Part shown: positions 34,961-43,410 of the stretch, in pieces
How the letters are laid out: each line of letters opens with the position of its first letter
How positions within the stretch are numbered: the stretch's first letter is position 1
Assembly (NCBI RefSeq): GCF_027922425.1
Contig: NZ_BSFQ01000020.1
Location: 1 to 64,000, forward strand
Source: Pseudonocardia halophobica
GTDB lineage: Bacteria > Actinomycetota > Actinomycetes > Mycobacteriales > Pseudonocardiaceae
Reading direction: 5' to 3'
Length of the DNA: 64,000 bases
Position numbers and translations under genes: made by a program
Notes under the pieces: generated by a model
Databases searched by the model: none
What the model was told of the DNA's origin: nothing
What the model saw: only the letters and a program-made list of their open reading frames with translations

Positions 34961-35551
34961 GTGCTGCTCGGCCCCTCGGACCCCTTGCCCGCGGGGCCCC
35001 GCCGCATCCTCGTCGCCGGATGCTCCGGCTCCGGCAAGTCGACCCTCGGCCGCGCGCTCGAGGCGCGGCTGGGGCTGCCCTACACCGAACTCGACGGCCT
35101 GTTCCACGGGCCGGACTGGGTGCCGCGGCCCGAGTTCGCCGCCGACGTCGCGGCGCTGGCCGGCGGCGAGCAGTGGATCACCGAGTACGGCTACTCCGCG
35201 GCCCGGCCGCTCGTGCTGCCGCGCGCCGAGCTGCTGGTGTGGCTCGACCTCCCGCGCGCGGTGGTGACGCGGCAGGTCGTGCCGCGGACCGTCACGCGGC
35301 GGATCCGCCGTCAGGAGCTGTGGAACGGCAACGTCGAGCCGCCGTTCCGGACCTTCCTGAGCGACCCGGACCACATCGTCCGGTGGGCGTGGCGCACCCA
35401 CGGCAGGACCGCCGTCCGGGTCGGGGAGGTGCAGGAGCGCAGGCCCGACCTGCCCGTCGTGCGCCTGCGCACCCGCCGTGAGGTCCGGCAGTGGCTCGCC
35501 GGCCCGGTGGCCGCCCTCGCCCCCACCACCGAGCACACCGGCAACCCCTGA
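34961..35551 (+). CDS. P-loop kinase of the topology-modulation/adenylate kinase-like family
   Basis: A 196-residue protein with a Walker A motif (GCSGSGKSTLGRALE, residues about 20-34), a short ELDGLFHGPDWVP segment as in FlaR/TopK-type proteins, a Walker B-like LLVWLDLPRAVV, and a lid-like basic region (TRRIRRQELWNGNVEPPF). The family probably phosphorylates nucleotides or small molecules; the substrate is not established. The GTG start is 6 nt after a weak CAGGAT box. A 22-bp repeat array follows directly after the stop. Confidence 0.85.
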   Translation: MLLGPSDPLPAGPRRILVAGCSGSGKSTLGRALEARLGLPYTELDGLFHGPDWVPRPEFAADVAALAGGEQWITEYGYSAARPLVLPRAELLVWLDLPRAVVTRQVVPRTVTRRIRRQELWNGNVEPPFRTFLSDPDHIVRWAWRTHGRTAVRVGEVQERRPDLPVVRLRTRREVRQWLAGPVAALAPTTEHTGNP

Positions 35552-35552
35552 C

Positions 35553-35672
35553 CGCGAGTCGGGAGCTCTGGCAGCGCGAGTCGGGAGTTCCGGCAGCGCG
35601 AGTCGGGAGTTCCGGCAGCGCGAGTCGGGAGTTCCGGCAGCGCGAGTCGGGAGTTCCGGCAGCGCGAGTCGC
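35553..35672. repeat. 22-bp intergenic tandem repeat, locus 2 (5 full copies and a partial, inverted)
   Basis: Units start at 35553, 35575, 35597, 35619, 35641 and 35663, core CGAGTCGGGAGTTCCGGCAG. This is the reverse complement of the unit at 10455 apart from one base. The array begins 2 bp after the stop of the kinase gene and ends 8 bp before the convergent dehydrogenase gene. Confidence 0.9.
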
Positions 35673-35680
35673 GCTCGGGT

Positions 35681-36709
35681 TCAGGGCACCAGCACGCCCC
35701 GGCCGTGCATCCTACCGTGCTCGAGGTCCGCGAAGGCGTCGGCGAAGGCGTCGAGGGAGTACCGGCGGGCCCGCACCGTGACCCCACCGGCGGCCGCGAG
35801 GGCAACCAGCTCGCGGAGGTCGTCGAACGTCCCGACTGCATTGCCGACCACGCTGATCTCGGGCAGGACCAGGGCGAAGGTCGGCACCCGCAGCTCCCCG
35901 CCGTAGCCGACGATGAAGTACGTGCCGCGCGGCCGCACCATCGCCAGCGCGGTGCCGACGGCGTCGCCCTCGCCCACGAAGTCGATCACGGCGTGCGCTC
36001 CGGCCCCGTCGGTGAGGTCGCGGACGCCGTCGACCTCCCCACCGTCGACCGGCAGCACGTGGTGCGCCCCGGACTCGGTGGCCAGCGCGCGGGCCTCGGG
36101 ATCGGGATCGACGGCGACGATCGTGGCCGCGGTCAGCGCACGCAGGCACTGGATGCCGATGTGGCCGAGCCCGCCGACGCCGACCACCGCGACCGTCGTT
36201 CCCGGGCCGAGCAAGGGCACTGCCTTGCGTGCGACGTGCATCGCCGTGAGCCCGGCGTCGGCGTGCGGGGCGAGGTCGACGGCATTGAGACCCGCCGGCA
36301 GCGGGAGGACGCCGCGCTCGGTGGTGAGCAGCAGGTCCGCGAAGCCGCCCGCCCGGGTGAGGCCGGTGAAGGAGAGGCCGCGGGCGCAGCGCATGTCGTC
36401 GCCGATGCGGCAGGCCGCGCACGTGCCGCAGCTCTGCTGGGGATGGCAGATGACGGTGTCGCCCGGCGCCACGGCCTGCACCTCCGGCCCGACCGCCTCG
36501 ACCACGCCGGTGTTCTCGTGGCCCAGGGTGAGGGGAAGGTCCGTCGGCACGGCCGGGGCGAACCAGCCGTCGCGGATGTGCAGGTCGGTGCGGCAGAGGC
36601 CGGCGCCGGCGACCCGCACGACCACGTCGTGCGGGCCGGTCGCCTCCGGTTCGGGCACCTGGTCGAGCTGGGGTGGCTTGCCGTAGGAGTGCAGCCGCAC
36701 GGCCCGCAT
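35681..36709 (-). CDS. Zinc-dependent alcohol dehydrogenase (MDR family)
   Basis: A 342-residue medium-chain dehydrogenase oxidising alcohols with NAD(P)+. Catalytic zinc region GLCRTDLH and GHENTG, structural zinc cysteines in CGTCAACRIGDDMRC, and the Rossmann loop GVGGLGHIGIQ are all present. The acidic residue after the second strand (VAVDPDPEA) suggests NAD+. GGGAGG stands 6 nt before the ATG. A Crp/GlxR-like dyad lies at 36732-36747, in the place of an operator for this gene. The MOSC gene upstream is on the same strand, 77 bp away. The natural alcohol is not known. Confidence 0.93.
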   Translation of the reverse strand: MRAVRLHSYGKPPQLDQVPEPEATGPHDVVVRVAGAGLCRTDLHIRDGWFAPAVPTDLPLTLGHENTGVVEAVGPEVQAVAPGDTVICHPQQSCGTCAACRIGDDMRCARGLSFTGLTRAGGFADLLLTTERGVLPLPAGLNAVDLAPHADAGLTAMHVARKAVPLLGPGTTVAVVGVGGLGHIGIQCLRALTAATIVAVDPDPEARALATESGAHHVLPVDGGEVDGVRDLTDGAGAHAVIDFVGEGDAVGTALAMVRPRGTYFIVGYGGELRVPTFALVLPEISVVGNAVGTFDDLRELVALAAAGGVTVRARRYSLDAFADAFADLEHGRMHGRGVLVP

Positions 36710-36731
36710 GGGGACCTCCCTGAGGTCGAAG

Positions 36732-36747
36732 TGTGCCGAGCGTCACA
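36732..36747. promoter_or_regulatory. Crp/GlxR-like site upstream of the alcohol dehydrogenase
   Basis: TGTGC-CGAGCG-TCACA matches the actinobacterial Crp/GlxR consensus TGTGA-N6-TCACA in 9 of 10 fixed positions; the dyad extends to AGTGTG/CACACT outside. It is 23 bp upstream of the start codon. Confidence 0.5.
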
Positions 36748-36786
36748 CTCGTCGTCGGGCGGCGGTAGTACGCAGTTCGACGTACC

Positions 36787-37332
36787 TCAGAGTGCTGGGC
36801 GGGCGACGACGGCGGCCAGCTCGGCCGGCACGGCGAGGGTGGCGGCGCCCCGGCGGAGCACGCCGTCGGACAGCGGCTCGCAGCGCACGCCACCGCGCCC
36901 GCGGAGGGCCTTGAAGGCCCCGGGTGCCAGCACGACGTCCATCCAGCGGCAGGGGTGCGCCGCGCGGTGCGCCCGGAACCGGACGCGACCGTCGCCGGAG
37001 TCGAGCGTGAACTCGGCGCCGGTGCCGGCCAGGGCGTCGACCGCGGCCCCGCGCAGGACGATGGTCCGGCGGGCCAGGACGGGGTCGAAGCGCGGCACAC
37101 CGAGATCGGTCGCGACGGCCTCGAGCGCCTCCGCCGACAGCAGGGTCACCGCCGCGCGCCGGTGCGCCGCGTGGTTGAAGTACCGGTCGCCGACGACGCC
37201 GAGCCCGGCCCGGACCTCGATCCGGTCCTGCCGCGGGTCCTCGGGATCCGGCCGTGGCCCGTCCGCCGGGCGGCCCTCGTACGCGTGCACGGGCGAGGCG
37301 ACCAGCTCGACGATCTCGACGGCGATGCCCAC
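36787..37332 (-). CDS. MOSC domain-containing protein
   Basis: A 181-residue protein with the MOSC beta-barrel pattern: VELVASPVHAYEGRP, the GVVGDRYFNHAAH segment, AVTLLSAEALEAVA, RRTIVLRGAAVDAL and the CRWMD segment with the conserved cysteine. MOSC domains handle molybdenum-cofactor-bound sulfur or N-hydroxylated compounds; the reaction here is unknown. The start is uncertain: the GTG at 37332 gives the typical N-terminus, 37371 is an alternative, and the frame continues into the divergent AraC gene to 37431. Confidence 0.8.
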   Translation of the reverse strand: MGIAVEIVELVASPVHAYEGRPADGPRPDPEDPRQDRIEVRAGLGVVGDRYFNHAAHRRAAVTLLSAEALEAVATDLGVPRFDPVLARRTIVLRGAAVDALAGTGAEFTLDSGDGRVRFRAHRAAHPCRWMDVVLAPGAFKALRGRGGVRCEPLSDGVLRRGAATLAVPAELAAVVARPAL

Positions 37333-37417
37333 CGGCGCCTCGGTCGCGTCCTGCGCGGCGATCTCCTGCACGCTCCGATGATGCCCGCGGAGCAGCCCGA
37401 GCTGGGACGATGACGGC

Positions 37418-37918
37418 ATGACCCGCGGCACGCCCCGGCCCGCGGTCGCGTACGTCCGGCGGGCCCGCGACCTGATCGACCGCGACTACGCCGAGCCGCT
37501 GGACCTCGACGCCATGGCCGCGGCCGCCGGCTTCTCGCGTTTCCACTTCGCCCGCGCCTTCCGCGCGGCGTACGGCGAGACGCCCGCGGCCTACCTGACC
37601 CGGCGACGGGTGGAGCGGGCCAAGGACCTGCTGCGTTCGGCGAACCTCACGGTGACCGAGATCTGCCACCTCGTCGGCTTCACCAGCCTCGGCTCCTTCA
37701 GCAGCCGCTTCACCGAGCTGGTCGGCCTGAGCCCGACCGCGTACCGGGACGAGCACGTCCGCCGGGGCGGTCCGCCCCCCATCCCCGGCTGCGTCCTCAT
37801 GAGCTGGACGCGCCCGCCCGCACCGCGCACGCCGGACACCGCAAGCACGGAGAAGCCTCCGGACGCCGAGCGGTCCTACCGTTCCCCCGACCGATCCACC
37901 GAGGAGGGAACACCGTGA
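37418..37918 (+). CDS. AraC-family transcriptional regulator
   Basis: A 166-residue regulator with two helix-turn-helix motifs at about 25-115 (DLDAMAAAAGFSRFHFARAFRAAYG and LTVTEICHLVGFTSLGSFSSRF, ending SPTAYR). No N-terminal sensor domain; the C-terminal 45 residues are Pro/Arg-rich. It overlaps the VOC gene downstream (GTGA), a common AraC-glyoxalase pairing. Its ATG is 6 nt after GACGAT, and it is divergent from the MOSC gene. Confidence 0.92.
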   Translation: MTRGTPRPAVAYVRRARDLIDRDYAEPLDLDAMAAAAGFSRFHFARAFRAAYGETPAAYLTRRRVERAKDLLRSANLTVTEICHLVGFTSLGSFSSRFTELVGLSPTAYRDEHVRRGGPPPIPGCVLMSWTRPPAPRTPDTASTEKPPDAERSYRSPDRSTEEGTP

Positions 37919-38337
37919 TCGACCGCATGTCCCACACCACCATCTGGGTCCTGGACCAGGACTCCGCCAGGACCTTCTACACCGGCAAGCTCGGCTTCGA
38001 GGTGCGCACCGACGTCGTGATGGGCCCGGAGTCCGAGGGCGGGATCCGCTGGCTGACCGTCGGCCCGCCGGGCCGCCCCGACCAGGAGCTGATCCTCGCC
38101 GACCCGGCGATGGGCCACGACCCGTCGACGGCCGGCCAGATCCGCGAGCTCGTCGCGAAGGGGGCGCTCGGCACGGGCGTGATGGCGACGGACGACTGCC
38201 ACGCCACCCACGCCGAGCTCGCCGGGCGCGGGGTCGAGTTCCTGCAGCCGCCGGCCGAGCGGCCGTACGGCATCGAGGCCGTGTTCGTCGACGACTCGGG
38301 CAACTGGTTCAGCCTCTGCCAGCGGCACCCGGCCTGA
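37915..38337 (+). CDS. VOC-family (glyoxalase/bleomycin-resistance-like) protein
   Basis: A 140-residue protein of two beta-alpha-beta-beta-beta modules (HTTIWVLDQDSARTFYTGKLGFEV; VMATDDCHATHAELAGRGVEF ... GIEAVFVDDSGNWFSLCQ). Metal ligands His8 and a C-terminal acidic residue are plausible. Members are dioxygenases, lyases or binding proteins; the role here is unknown. The GTG overlaps the AraC stop, with GAGGAGGG upstream. Confidence 0.9.
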   Translation: MIDRMSHTTIWVLDQDSARTFYTGKLGFEVRTDVVMGPESEGGIRWLTVGPPGRPDQELILADPAMGHDPSTAGQIRELVAKGALGTGVMATDDCHATHAELAGRGVEFLQPPAERPYGIEAVFVDDSGNWFSLCQRHPA

Positions 38338-38442
38338 GCTCCCGTCCCGTGGCGATCGTCTCGGCCGCGGGGCGGCGCGCCGCACGCGGGGGCCGGGTGC
38401 CGCGCCGGTAGCGTGCGGCGCGGACCGGTGAGGGGAGCGCGC

Positions 38443-39069
38443 GTGCGGGTGCTCGGAGTCGACCCGGGGCTGACCCGGTGCGGCCTCGGCGTGGTCGACG
38501 GCGACGGCGGCCGCCAGGTGGCGTGCGTCGACGTCGGCGTCGTGCGCAGCGACGTCGACCTGCCGGTGGACCGGCGGCTCCTCGTGGTCGCCGACGAGGT
38601 GGAGCGCTGGATCGCGCGGCACCGGCCGGACGTCGTGGCCGTCGAGCGGGTGTTCAGCCAGCACAACGTCCGCACCGTGATGGGGACCGCGCAGGCCAGC
38701 GGCGTCGTCGCGCTCGTGGCCGCCCGGGCCGGGCTGCCGGTAGCCTTCCACACCCCGAGCGAGGTCAAGGCCGCCGTCACGGGGGCGGGCCGCGCGGACA
38801 AGGCGCAGGTCACGACCATGGTCACGCGAGTGCTCGGGCTGGCCGAGGCGCCGAGGCCGGCCGACGCCGCCGACGCCCTCGCCCTCGCGATCTGCCACTG
38901 CTGGCGGGCCCCGATGATGACCCGCATGGCGGAGGCGGAGCGCCGGGCCGCCGAGATCGCGAAGGCGCACAAGGCCCGCCTCGCCGCGGCGCAGAGGGAG
39001 CGCCAGAAGCAACGGCAGCAGCTGGAGAAGCAGCGGCTCGCCGAGTCCGCCGCCCGCCCCCGCCGCTGA
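38443..39069 (+). CDS. ruvC: Holliday junction resolvase RuvC
   Basis: Endonuclease resolving Holliday junctions bound by RuvAB. Catalytic acidic residues lie in GVDPGLTRCG (Asp7), AVERVF (Glu) and DAADALALAICH. The product has 208 residues, longer than E. coli RuvC (173), because of a C-terminal tail of about 45 residues rich in Arg, Lys, Gln and Ala that looks like a charged coiled coil. The GTG at 38443 fits the conserved start and has GAGGGGAG upstream; a TAGCGT box lies at 38409. The gap to ruvA (148 bp) holds a repeat and a separate promoter. Confidence 0.96.
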   Translation: MRVLGVDPGLTRCGLGVVDGDGGRQVACVDVGVVRSDVDLPVDRRLLVVADEVERWIARHRPDVVAVERVFSQHNVRTVMGTAQASGVVALVAARAGLPVAFHTPSEVKAAVTGAGRADKAQVTTMVTRVLGLAEAPRPADAADALALAICHCWRAPMMTRMAEAERRAAEIAKAHKARLAAAQRERQKQRQQLEKQRLAESAARPRR

Positions 39070-39080
39070 CCCGGAGCTCG

Positions 39081-39121
39081 CGACTCGCGGTGCCGGAACT
39101 CCCGACTCGCGGGGGCTGCGG
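39081..39121. repeat. 22-bp intergenic repeat, locus 3 (one full copy and a partial)
   Basis: A full unit at 39081-39102 and a partial at 39103 that ends like the last unit at 10521 (CGACTCGCGGGGGCTGCGG in both). It lies 11 bp after the ruvC stop. Confidence 0.85.
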
Positions 39122-39172
39122 CGGGACACGCCGAGGGGCGGGGCAGCGGGCGGGGGTGTCGGTGGGCCCCGG

Positions 39173-39200
39173 TAGCCTTCGGCCTCGAACGACTGTTCGC
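39173..39200 (+). promoter_or_regulatory. ruvAB promoter with LexA (SOS) box
   Basis: TAGCCT (39173-39178) as -10, then TCGAAC-GACT-GTTCGC (39185-39200), which matches the actinobacterial LexA consensus TCGAAC-N4-GTTCGA in 11 of 12 fixed bases. The box covers the expected transcription start, so LexA would block initiation. GCAGGAG (39200-39206) is the ruvA Shine-Dalgarno. Confidence 0.75.
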
Positions 39201-39217
39201 AGGAGCGGGGGAGTGCC

Positions 39218-39835
39218 GTGATCGCGTCCGTGCGCGGGCCCGTGCTGGAGATCGGGCTGGACCACGCCGTGGTCGAGGTCGGCGGCGTCGGGCTGGCGGT
39301 GTTCTGCACCCCGGCCACGCTGGCGGGCCTGCGCCGCGGCACCGAGGCCCGGCTGTCCACCACGTTGATCGTGCGCGAGGAGTCGCTGACCCTGTTCGGC
39401 TTCGCCGACGCGGACGAGCGGGAGCTGTTCCTGCTGCTGCAGACGGTGAGCGGGATCGGGCCGCGGCTCGCGCTCGCCACGATCGCCGTCCTGGAGCCGG
39501 AGGTGCTGCGCCGCGCCCTGCACGACGGCGACCTGGCCACGCTGACCCGCATCCCGGGCGTCGGCAAGAAGAGCGCCGAGCGGCTCGTGGTGGAGCTGCG
39601 GGACAAGGTCGTCGTCGCACCCGCGCCGGTCACCGCGGCGGGCGCGGCCCTCCCGGTCACCGCCGGCAACGGTGCCTCGCCGGTCCGCGACCAGGTCGTC
39701 GAGGCGCTGGTCGGCCTCGGCTTCACGCTCAAGCCCGCGGAGCAGGCGGTCGACGCCGTGCTCGCCGACAAGCCCGGGGCCGAGGCCTCGCAGCTGCTGC
39801 GCGCCGCGCTGGCCGGCCTGGGCCGGAGCAGGTGA
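39218..39835 (+). CDS. ruvA: Holliday junction branch migration protein RuvA
   Basis: Tetrameric junction-binding protein, 205 residues: N-terminal OB fold (MIASVRGPVLEIGLDHAVVEVGGVG), two helix-hairpin-helix motifs (LLQTVSGIGPRLALATIA; LTRIPGVGKKSAERLVVEL) and the C-terminal RuvB-binding domain (about 150-205) after a flexible Pro/Ala linker. The GTG start has a Shine-Dalgarno and an SOS-controlled promoter upstream. The stop overlaps ruvB (GTGA). Confidence 0.97.
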   Translation: MIASVRGPVLEIGLDHAVVEVGGVGLAVFCTPATLAGLRRGTEARLSTTLIVREESLTLFGFADADERELFLLLQTVSGIGPRLALATIAVLEPEVLRRALHDGDLATLTRIPGVGKKSAERLVVELRDKVVVAPAPVTAAGAALPVTAGNGASPVRDQVVEALVGLGFTLKPAEQAVDAVLADKPGAEASQLLRAALAGLGRSR

Positions 39836-40890
39836 CCGAGCCGGTGACCGAGTACGAGCCGGGGGACCTGCGGGACGTCGCCGCCGAGGCGGTCCCCGAG
39901 GACCTCGACGTCGAGAACTCGCTGCGTCCCCGCCGGCTCGCCGAGTTCATCGGGCAGCCGCGGGTGCGCGAGCAGCTGGAACTGGTGCTGGAGGGCGCCC
40001 GCCGGCGCGGCGACCCGCCCGACCACATCCTGCTCTCCGGCCCGCCCGGCCTGGGCAAGACGAGCCTCTCCATGATCGTCGCGGCCGAGCTGGGTGCGGC
40101 GATCCGGCTGACGAGCGGCCCGGCGCTGGAGCGCGCCGGCGATCTCGCGGCCATGCTGTCCAACCTCGTCCCCGGCGACGTGCTGTTCATCGACGAGATC
40201 CACCGGATCGCCCGCCCCGCCGAGGAGATGCTCTACCTCGCGATGGAGGACTTCCGGGTGGACGTCGTGGTCGGCAAGGGCCCGGGCGCCACGTCCATCC
40301 CGCTCGACATCGCGCCGTTCACGCTGGTCGGGGCCACGACCCGGGCCGGCGCGCTCACCGGTCCGCTCCGGGACCGCTTCGGCTTCACCGCGCACATGGA
40401 GTTCTACGAGCCCGAGGAGCTGGAGCTCGTGCTCAAGCGGGCCGCTGTGATCCTCGATGTCGACCTGAAGCCCGACGGGGCCGTCGAGATCGCCCGCCGG
40501 TCCCGCGGTACGCCCCGGATCGCGAACCGGCTGCTGCGCCGGGTCCGGGACTTCGCCGAGGTCCGCGCCGACGGGGCCGTCACCCGGACCGTCGCCCGGG
40601 ACGCGCTCGCGGTCTACGACGTCGACGAGCTGGGCCTCGACCGGCTCGACAGGGCCGTGTTGGGGGCACTCGTACGGACGTTCGGGGGAGGCCCGGTGGG
40701 CGTGTCCACGCTGGCAGTGGCGGTGGGCGAGGAACCCGGTACCGTCGAGGAGGTCTGCGAGCCCTACCTGGTGCGGGCCGGGATGCTGGCCCGGACGCCG
40801 CGCGGCCGTGTCGCCACGCCCGCGGCCTGGAGCCATCTCGGCCTGCGGCCGCCGGAGTCCGGCGGCGAGGTGCCGCCGGCGCTGTTCTGA
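39832..40890 (+). CDS. ruvB: Holliday junction branch migration helicase RuvB
   Basis: Hexameric AAA+ motor of 352 residues. Walker A GPPGLGKTS, Walker B FIDEIHR, sensor 1 LVGATTR and the arginine finger region PLRDRFG are present, then the winged-helix DNA-binding domain (about 265-335). It works with RuvA on Holliday junctions. Coupled to ruvA by GTGA. The ACG-rich 169-bp gap to yajC holds no gene. Confidence 0.98.
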   Translation: MTEPVTEYEPGDLRDVAAEAVPEDLDVENSLRPRRLAEFIGQPRVREQLELVLEGARRRGDPPDHILLSGPPGLGKTSLSMIVAAELGAAIRLTSGPALERAGDLAAMLSNLVPGDVLFIDEIHRIARPAEEMLYLAMEDFRVDVVVGKGPGATSIPLDIAPFTLVGATTRAGALTGPLRDRFGFTAHMEFYEPEELELVLKRAAVILDVDLKPDGAVEIARRSRGTPRIANRLLRRVRDFAEVRADGAVTRTVARDALAVYDVDELGLDRLDRAVLGALVRTFGGGPVGVSTLAVAVGEEPGTVEEVCEPYLVRAGMLARTPRGRVATPAAWSHLGLRPPESGGEVPPALF

Positions 40891-41059
40891 ACGCGGTCTC
40901 GATCGGGGGCGGAGCGGTACCGGGGGCGTGCCCGGCGGGCCTCGCAGGGAAACCGCACGTCACGGGGCCGTCACGACGCCGGGTCGACCGACCGGGTGTC
41001 GGAGCCGACTGGCAGACTCGGCCGTCCGACCTGCCCGAGAAACGGAGAAACACGACATC

Positions 41060-41494
41060 ATGGACCTGAGCCTGCTGTTCCCGATCCTCATCCTGCTGCT
41101 CTTCATCCCGATCTTCCTGTCGGGTCGCAAGCAGAAGCGGCAGATGGCGCAGACCCAGGCGATGCAGAACGCGCTCGCCGAGGGCGACGTCGTGACCACC
41201 ACCTCGGGGCTGCGCGGCACGGTCGTCGACGCCTCCTACGAGGACACGATCGACCTCGAGATCGCCGACGGCGTCGTCACCACCTGGCTGCGCGCGGCCG
41301 TCCGGGACAAGGTCGCCCAGGACGACCACGCCGAGCACGCCGACGGGGCCGGGGAGACCCCCGCCGCGACCGGCGCCACCGCGACCACTGGTGAGCTCCC
41401 GGCGAGCGGCGCTACCAGCGCGAACGGGACGCCGAGCGCCAACGGGACGGTCTCGGACACGCCTGCGGACTCCACCGCGGACGAGAAGAAGTAA
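41060..41494 (+). CDS. yajC: Preprotein translocase subunit YajC
   Basis: A 144-residue single-pass membrane protein of the Sec accessory complex. The N-terminal helix (LSLLFPILILLLFIPIFL) is followed by the conserved cytosolic part (RKQKRQMAQTQAMQNALAEGDVVTTTSGLRGTV) and a long Ala/Thr/Ser/Gly-rich acidic tail, longer than in E. coli YajC (110). CGGAG stands 15 nt upstream of the ATG. It precedes secD and secF, as usual. Confidence 0.93.
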   Translation: MDLSLLFPILILLLFIPIFLSGRKQKRQMAQTQAMQNALAEGDVVTTTSGLRGTVVDASYEDTIDLEIADGVVTTWLRAAVRDKVAQDDHAEHADGAGETPAATGATATTGELPASGATSANGTPSANGTVSDTPADSTADEKK

Positions 41495-41646
41495 TCGGAA
41501 CGCCCGCGGCGGGGCCGCCGTCGGCCCGCTGCGCCGGATGGTGCAGCATCGTGCGGGAACACCGGGCCGTGGCCATGCCGCGGACGGGACCGGACAGGCC
41601 GTCCGCCGACGCGTGACCGGGCCGTGACGCCAGGAGAGCAGAGAGA

Positions 41647-43407
41647 GTGGCAACGACCCCGGGGCGGATCCGCCCCTGGCGGTACCTCGCGGGGTTCGCG
41701 GGCATCGTCGTGGTGCTGTACGCGCTGGTCGCCTTCACCGGAGACCGGTCCTTCGCCCCGAAGCTGGGCATCGACCTGCAGGGCGGTACCCGGGTCACCC
41801 TGACCGCGCGCACCGAGTCGGGCCAGGTCCCGCCGCGCGACCAGCTGGTGCAGGCGCAGGCGATCATCGAGCAGCGCGTCAACGGCCTGGGCGTGAGCGG
41901 CGCCGAGGTGGTGCTCGACGGGAACAACATCACCATCACGGTGCCCGGCGACCAGGGTGAGCAGGCCCGCTCGCTCGGGCAGACCGCGCAGCTGCGCATC
42001 CGCCCGGTCGTCGGCCAGCCGATCGCCGCCAGTCCCGCCGCGCCTCCGGTCGGGCAGGGCACCGGTGGTGCCACCACGCCACCGGCCGGGCAGGACACCG
42101 GCGGCACGACCCCGCCCGCCGGGGAGAGCACCGCACCGGCCCCGTCCGGCGGCGGCGCGCAGCCGCAGAGCCAGGGCACGGGCCCGGTCGTCGACGGCGC
42201 GGTCGCCCCGGTCTCGTACAGCACCGCGCTGGCGCCGGCCCAGCAGCAGCCGACCCCGCCGCCGGGCGGCGGCGAGGACCCGGCCAAGGCCGCCGCGATC
42301 GCCGAGGCGAAGGCCACCCGGCAGAGCACCGACCAGGTGACCCAGCAGCAGGCGCTCCTCGCGCTCGACTGCAACGCCCCGGACCCGCTGCGGGGCTACG
42401 ACGACTCGTCGCTGCCCCTGGTGACCTGCGACCAGGACAAGACCGCGAAGTACATCCTCGGGCCCACGGTCGTCGAGGGCACTCAGATCGCGTCGGCGCA
42501 GGCCTCGCAGAACCAGCAGGGCGTCGGCTACGTCGTCGACCTCAGCTTCAAGGCGGACGGTTCGAAGGCCTGGGGCGACTACACCGCCGCGCACATCGGC
42601 GAGCAGGCCGCCTTCGTGCTCGACGGCGAGGTCGTCTCGGCCCCGACGATCCAGGGTGCGCTGTACGGGAACACCCAGGTCAGCGGCAACTTCAACCAGC
42701 AGCAGGCGCAGGACCTCGCGGGCATCCTGCGGTACGGCTCGCTGCCGCTGTCCTTCGAGGCGTCCGACGCGCAGACCGTGTCCGCCACGCTCGGGCTCGC
42801 CTCGCTGGAGGCCGGCCTGATCGCGGGCGCCATCGGCCTGGTCCTCGTGTTCGTCTACTGCCTCTTCTACTACCGCGTGCTGGGCGTGCTCACGATCCTG
42901 TCGCTGGTGCTGTCCGGCCTCGTGGTCTACGCGGTGCTGGTGCTGCTCGGGCGCTGGATCGGGTTCACCCTGGACCTCGCCGGCGTCGCCGGGTTCATCG
43001 TCGCCATCGGCATCACCGCGGACTCGTTCGTGATCTTCTTCGAACGGCTGAAGGACGAGGTCCGCGAGGGCCGCTCGTTCCGCTCGGCCGTCCCGCGGGC
43101 CTGGGTGCGGGCGCGGCGCACGATCCTCACCGCCGACGCCGTGAGCTTCCTGGCCGCCGCGGTGCTGTACATCCTGGCCGTCGGGCAGGTGAAGGGCTTC
43201 GCGTTCACCCTCGGCATGTCGACGGTCCTGGACCTGGTCGTCGTCTTCCTGGTCACGCACCCGCTGGTCGCGCTGGCGTCGAACTCGAAGATCTTCGGCA
43301 GTCCGACGCTGTCCGGGCTCGGGGCCGTGGCGAAGATCGGTGCGCAGCGGCGGCGGCAACCGCGCGAGACCGCCGGCAGCGGGTCCGGCACGAGCAAGGG
43401 GGCCTGA
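41647..43407 (+). CDS. secD: Protein translocase subunit SecD
   Basis: A 586-residue RND-type membrane protein that with SecF uses the proton gradient to aid export. TM1 (about 14-32), the P1 region with LGIDLQGGTRVTL, and five C-terminal TM helices (about 390-560, with VAGFIVAIGITADSFVIFFERLKDE) are evident. Between about residues 128 and 200 lies a Gly/Pro/Thr/Gln-rich low-complexity insert (repeated TTPPAG words), typical of actinobacterial SecD. GTG start with AGGAGAG upstream. It is 3 bp from secF. Confidence 0.96.
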   Translation: MATTPGRIRPWRYLAGFAGIVVVLYALVAFTGDRSFAPKLGIDLQGGTRVTLTARTESGQVPPRDQLVQAQAIIEQRVNGLGVSGAEVVLDGNNITITVPGDQGEQARSLGQTAQLRIRPVVGQPIAASPAAPPVGQGTGGATTPPAGQDTGGTTPPAGESTAPAPSGGGAQPQSQGTGPVVDGAVAPVSYSTALAPAQQQPTPPPGGGEDPAKAAAIAEAKATRQSTDQVTQQQALLALDCNAPDPLRGYDDSSLPLVTCDQDKTAKYILGPTVVEGTQIASAQASQNQQGVGYVVDLSFKADGSKAWGDYTAAHIGEQAAFVLDGEVVSAPTIQGALYGNTQVSGNFNQQQAQDLAGILRYGSLPLSFEASDAQTVSATLGLASLEAGLIAGAIGLVLVFVYCLFYYRVLGVLTILSLVLSGLVVYAVLVLLGRWIGFTLDLAGVAGFIVAIGITADSFVIFFERLKDEVREGRSFRSAVPRAWVRARRTILTADAVSFLAAAVLYILAVGQVKGFAFTLGMSTVLDLVVVFLVTHPLVALASNSKIFGSPTLSGLGAVAKIGAQRRRQPRETAGSGSGTSKGA

Positions 43408-43410
43408 GGC

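Noticed and set aside
34961..35551. Adenylate kinase (adk) call for the small kinase
   Set aside because: The lid and NMP-binding sequences are not those of adenylate kinase; the ELDGLFHGPDW segment fits the topology-modulation protein-like group better.
35553..35672. 22-bp direct repeats as a CRISPR array
   Set aside because: The units are head-to-tail without spacers, only 22 bp long, and no cas gene is present in the window.
35478..35906. ORF with repeated RESGVPAARVGSSGS words
   Set aside because: It is the translation of the intergenic 22-bp repeat and runs into the dehydrogenase gene antisense. The repeat reads open in several frames.
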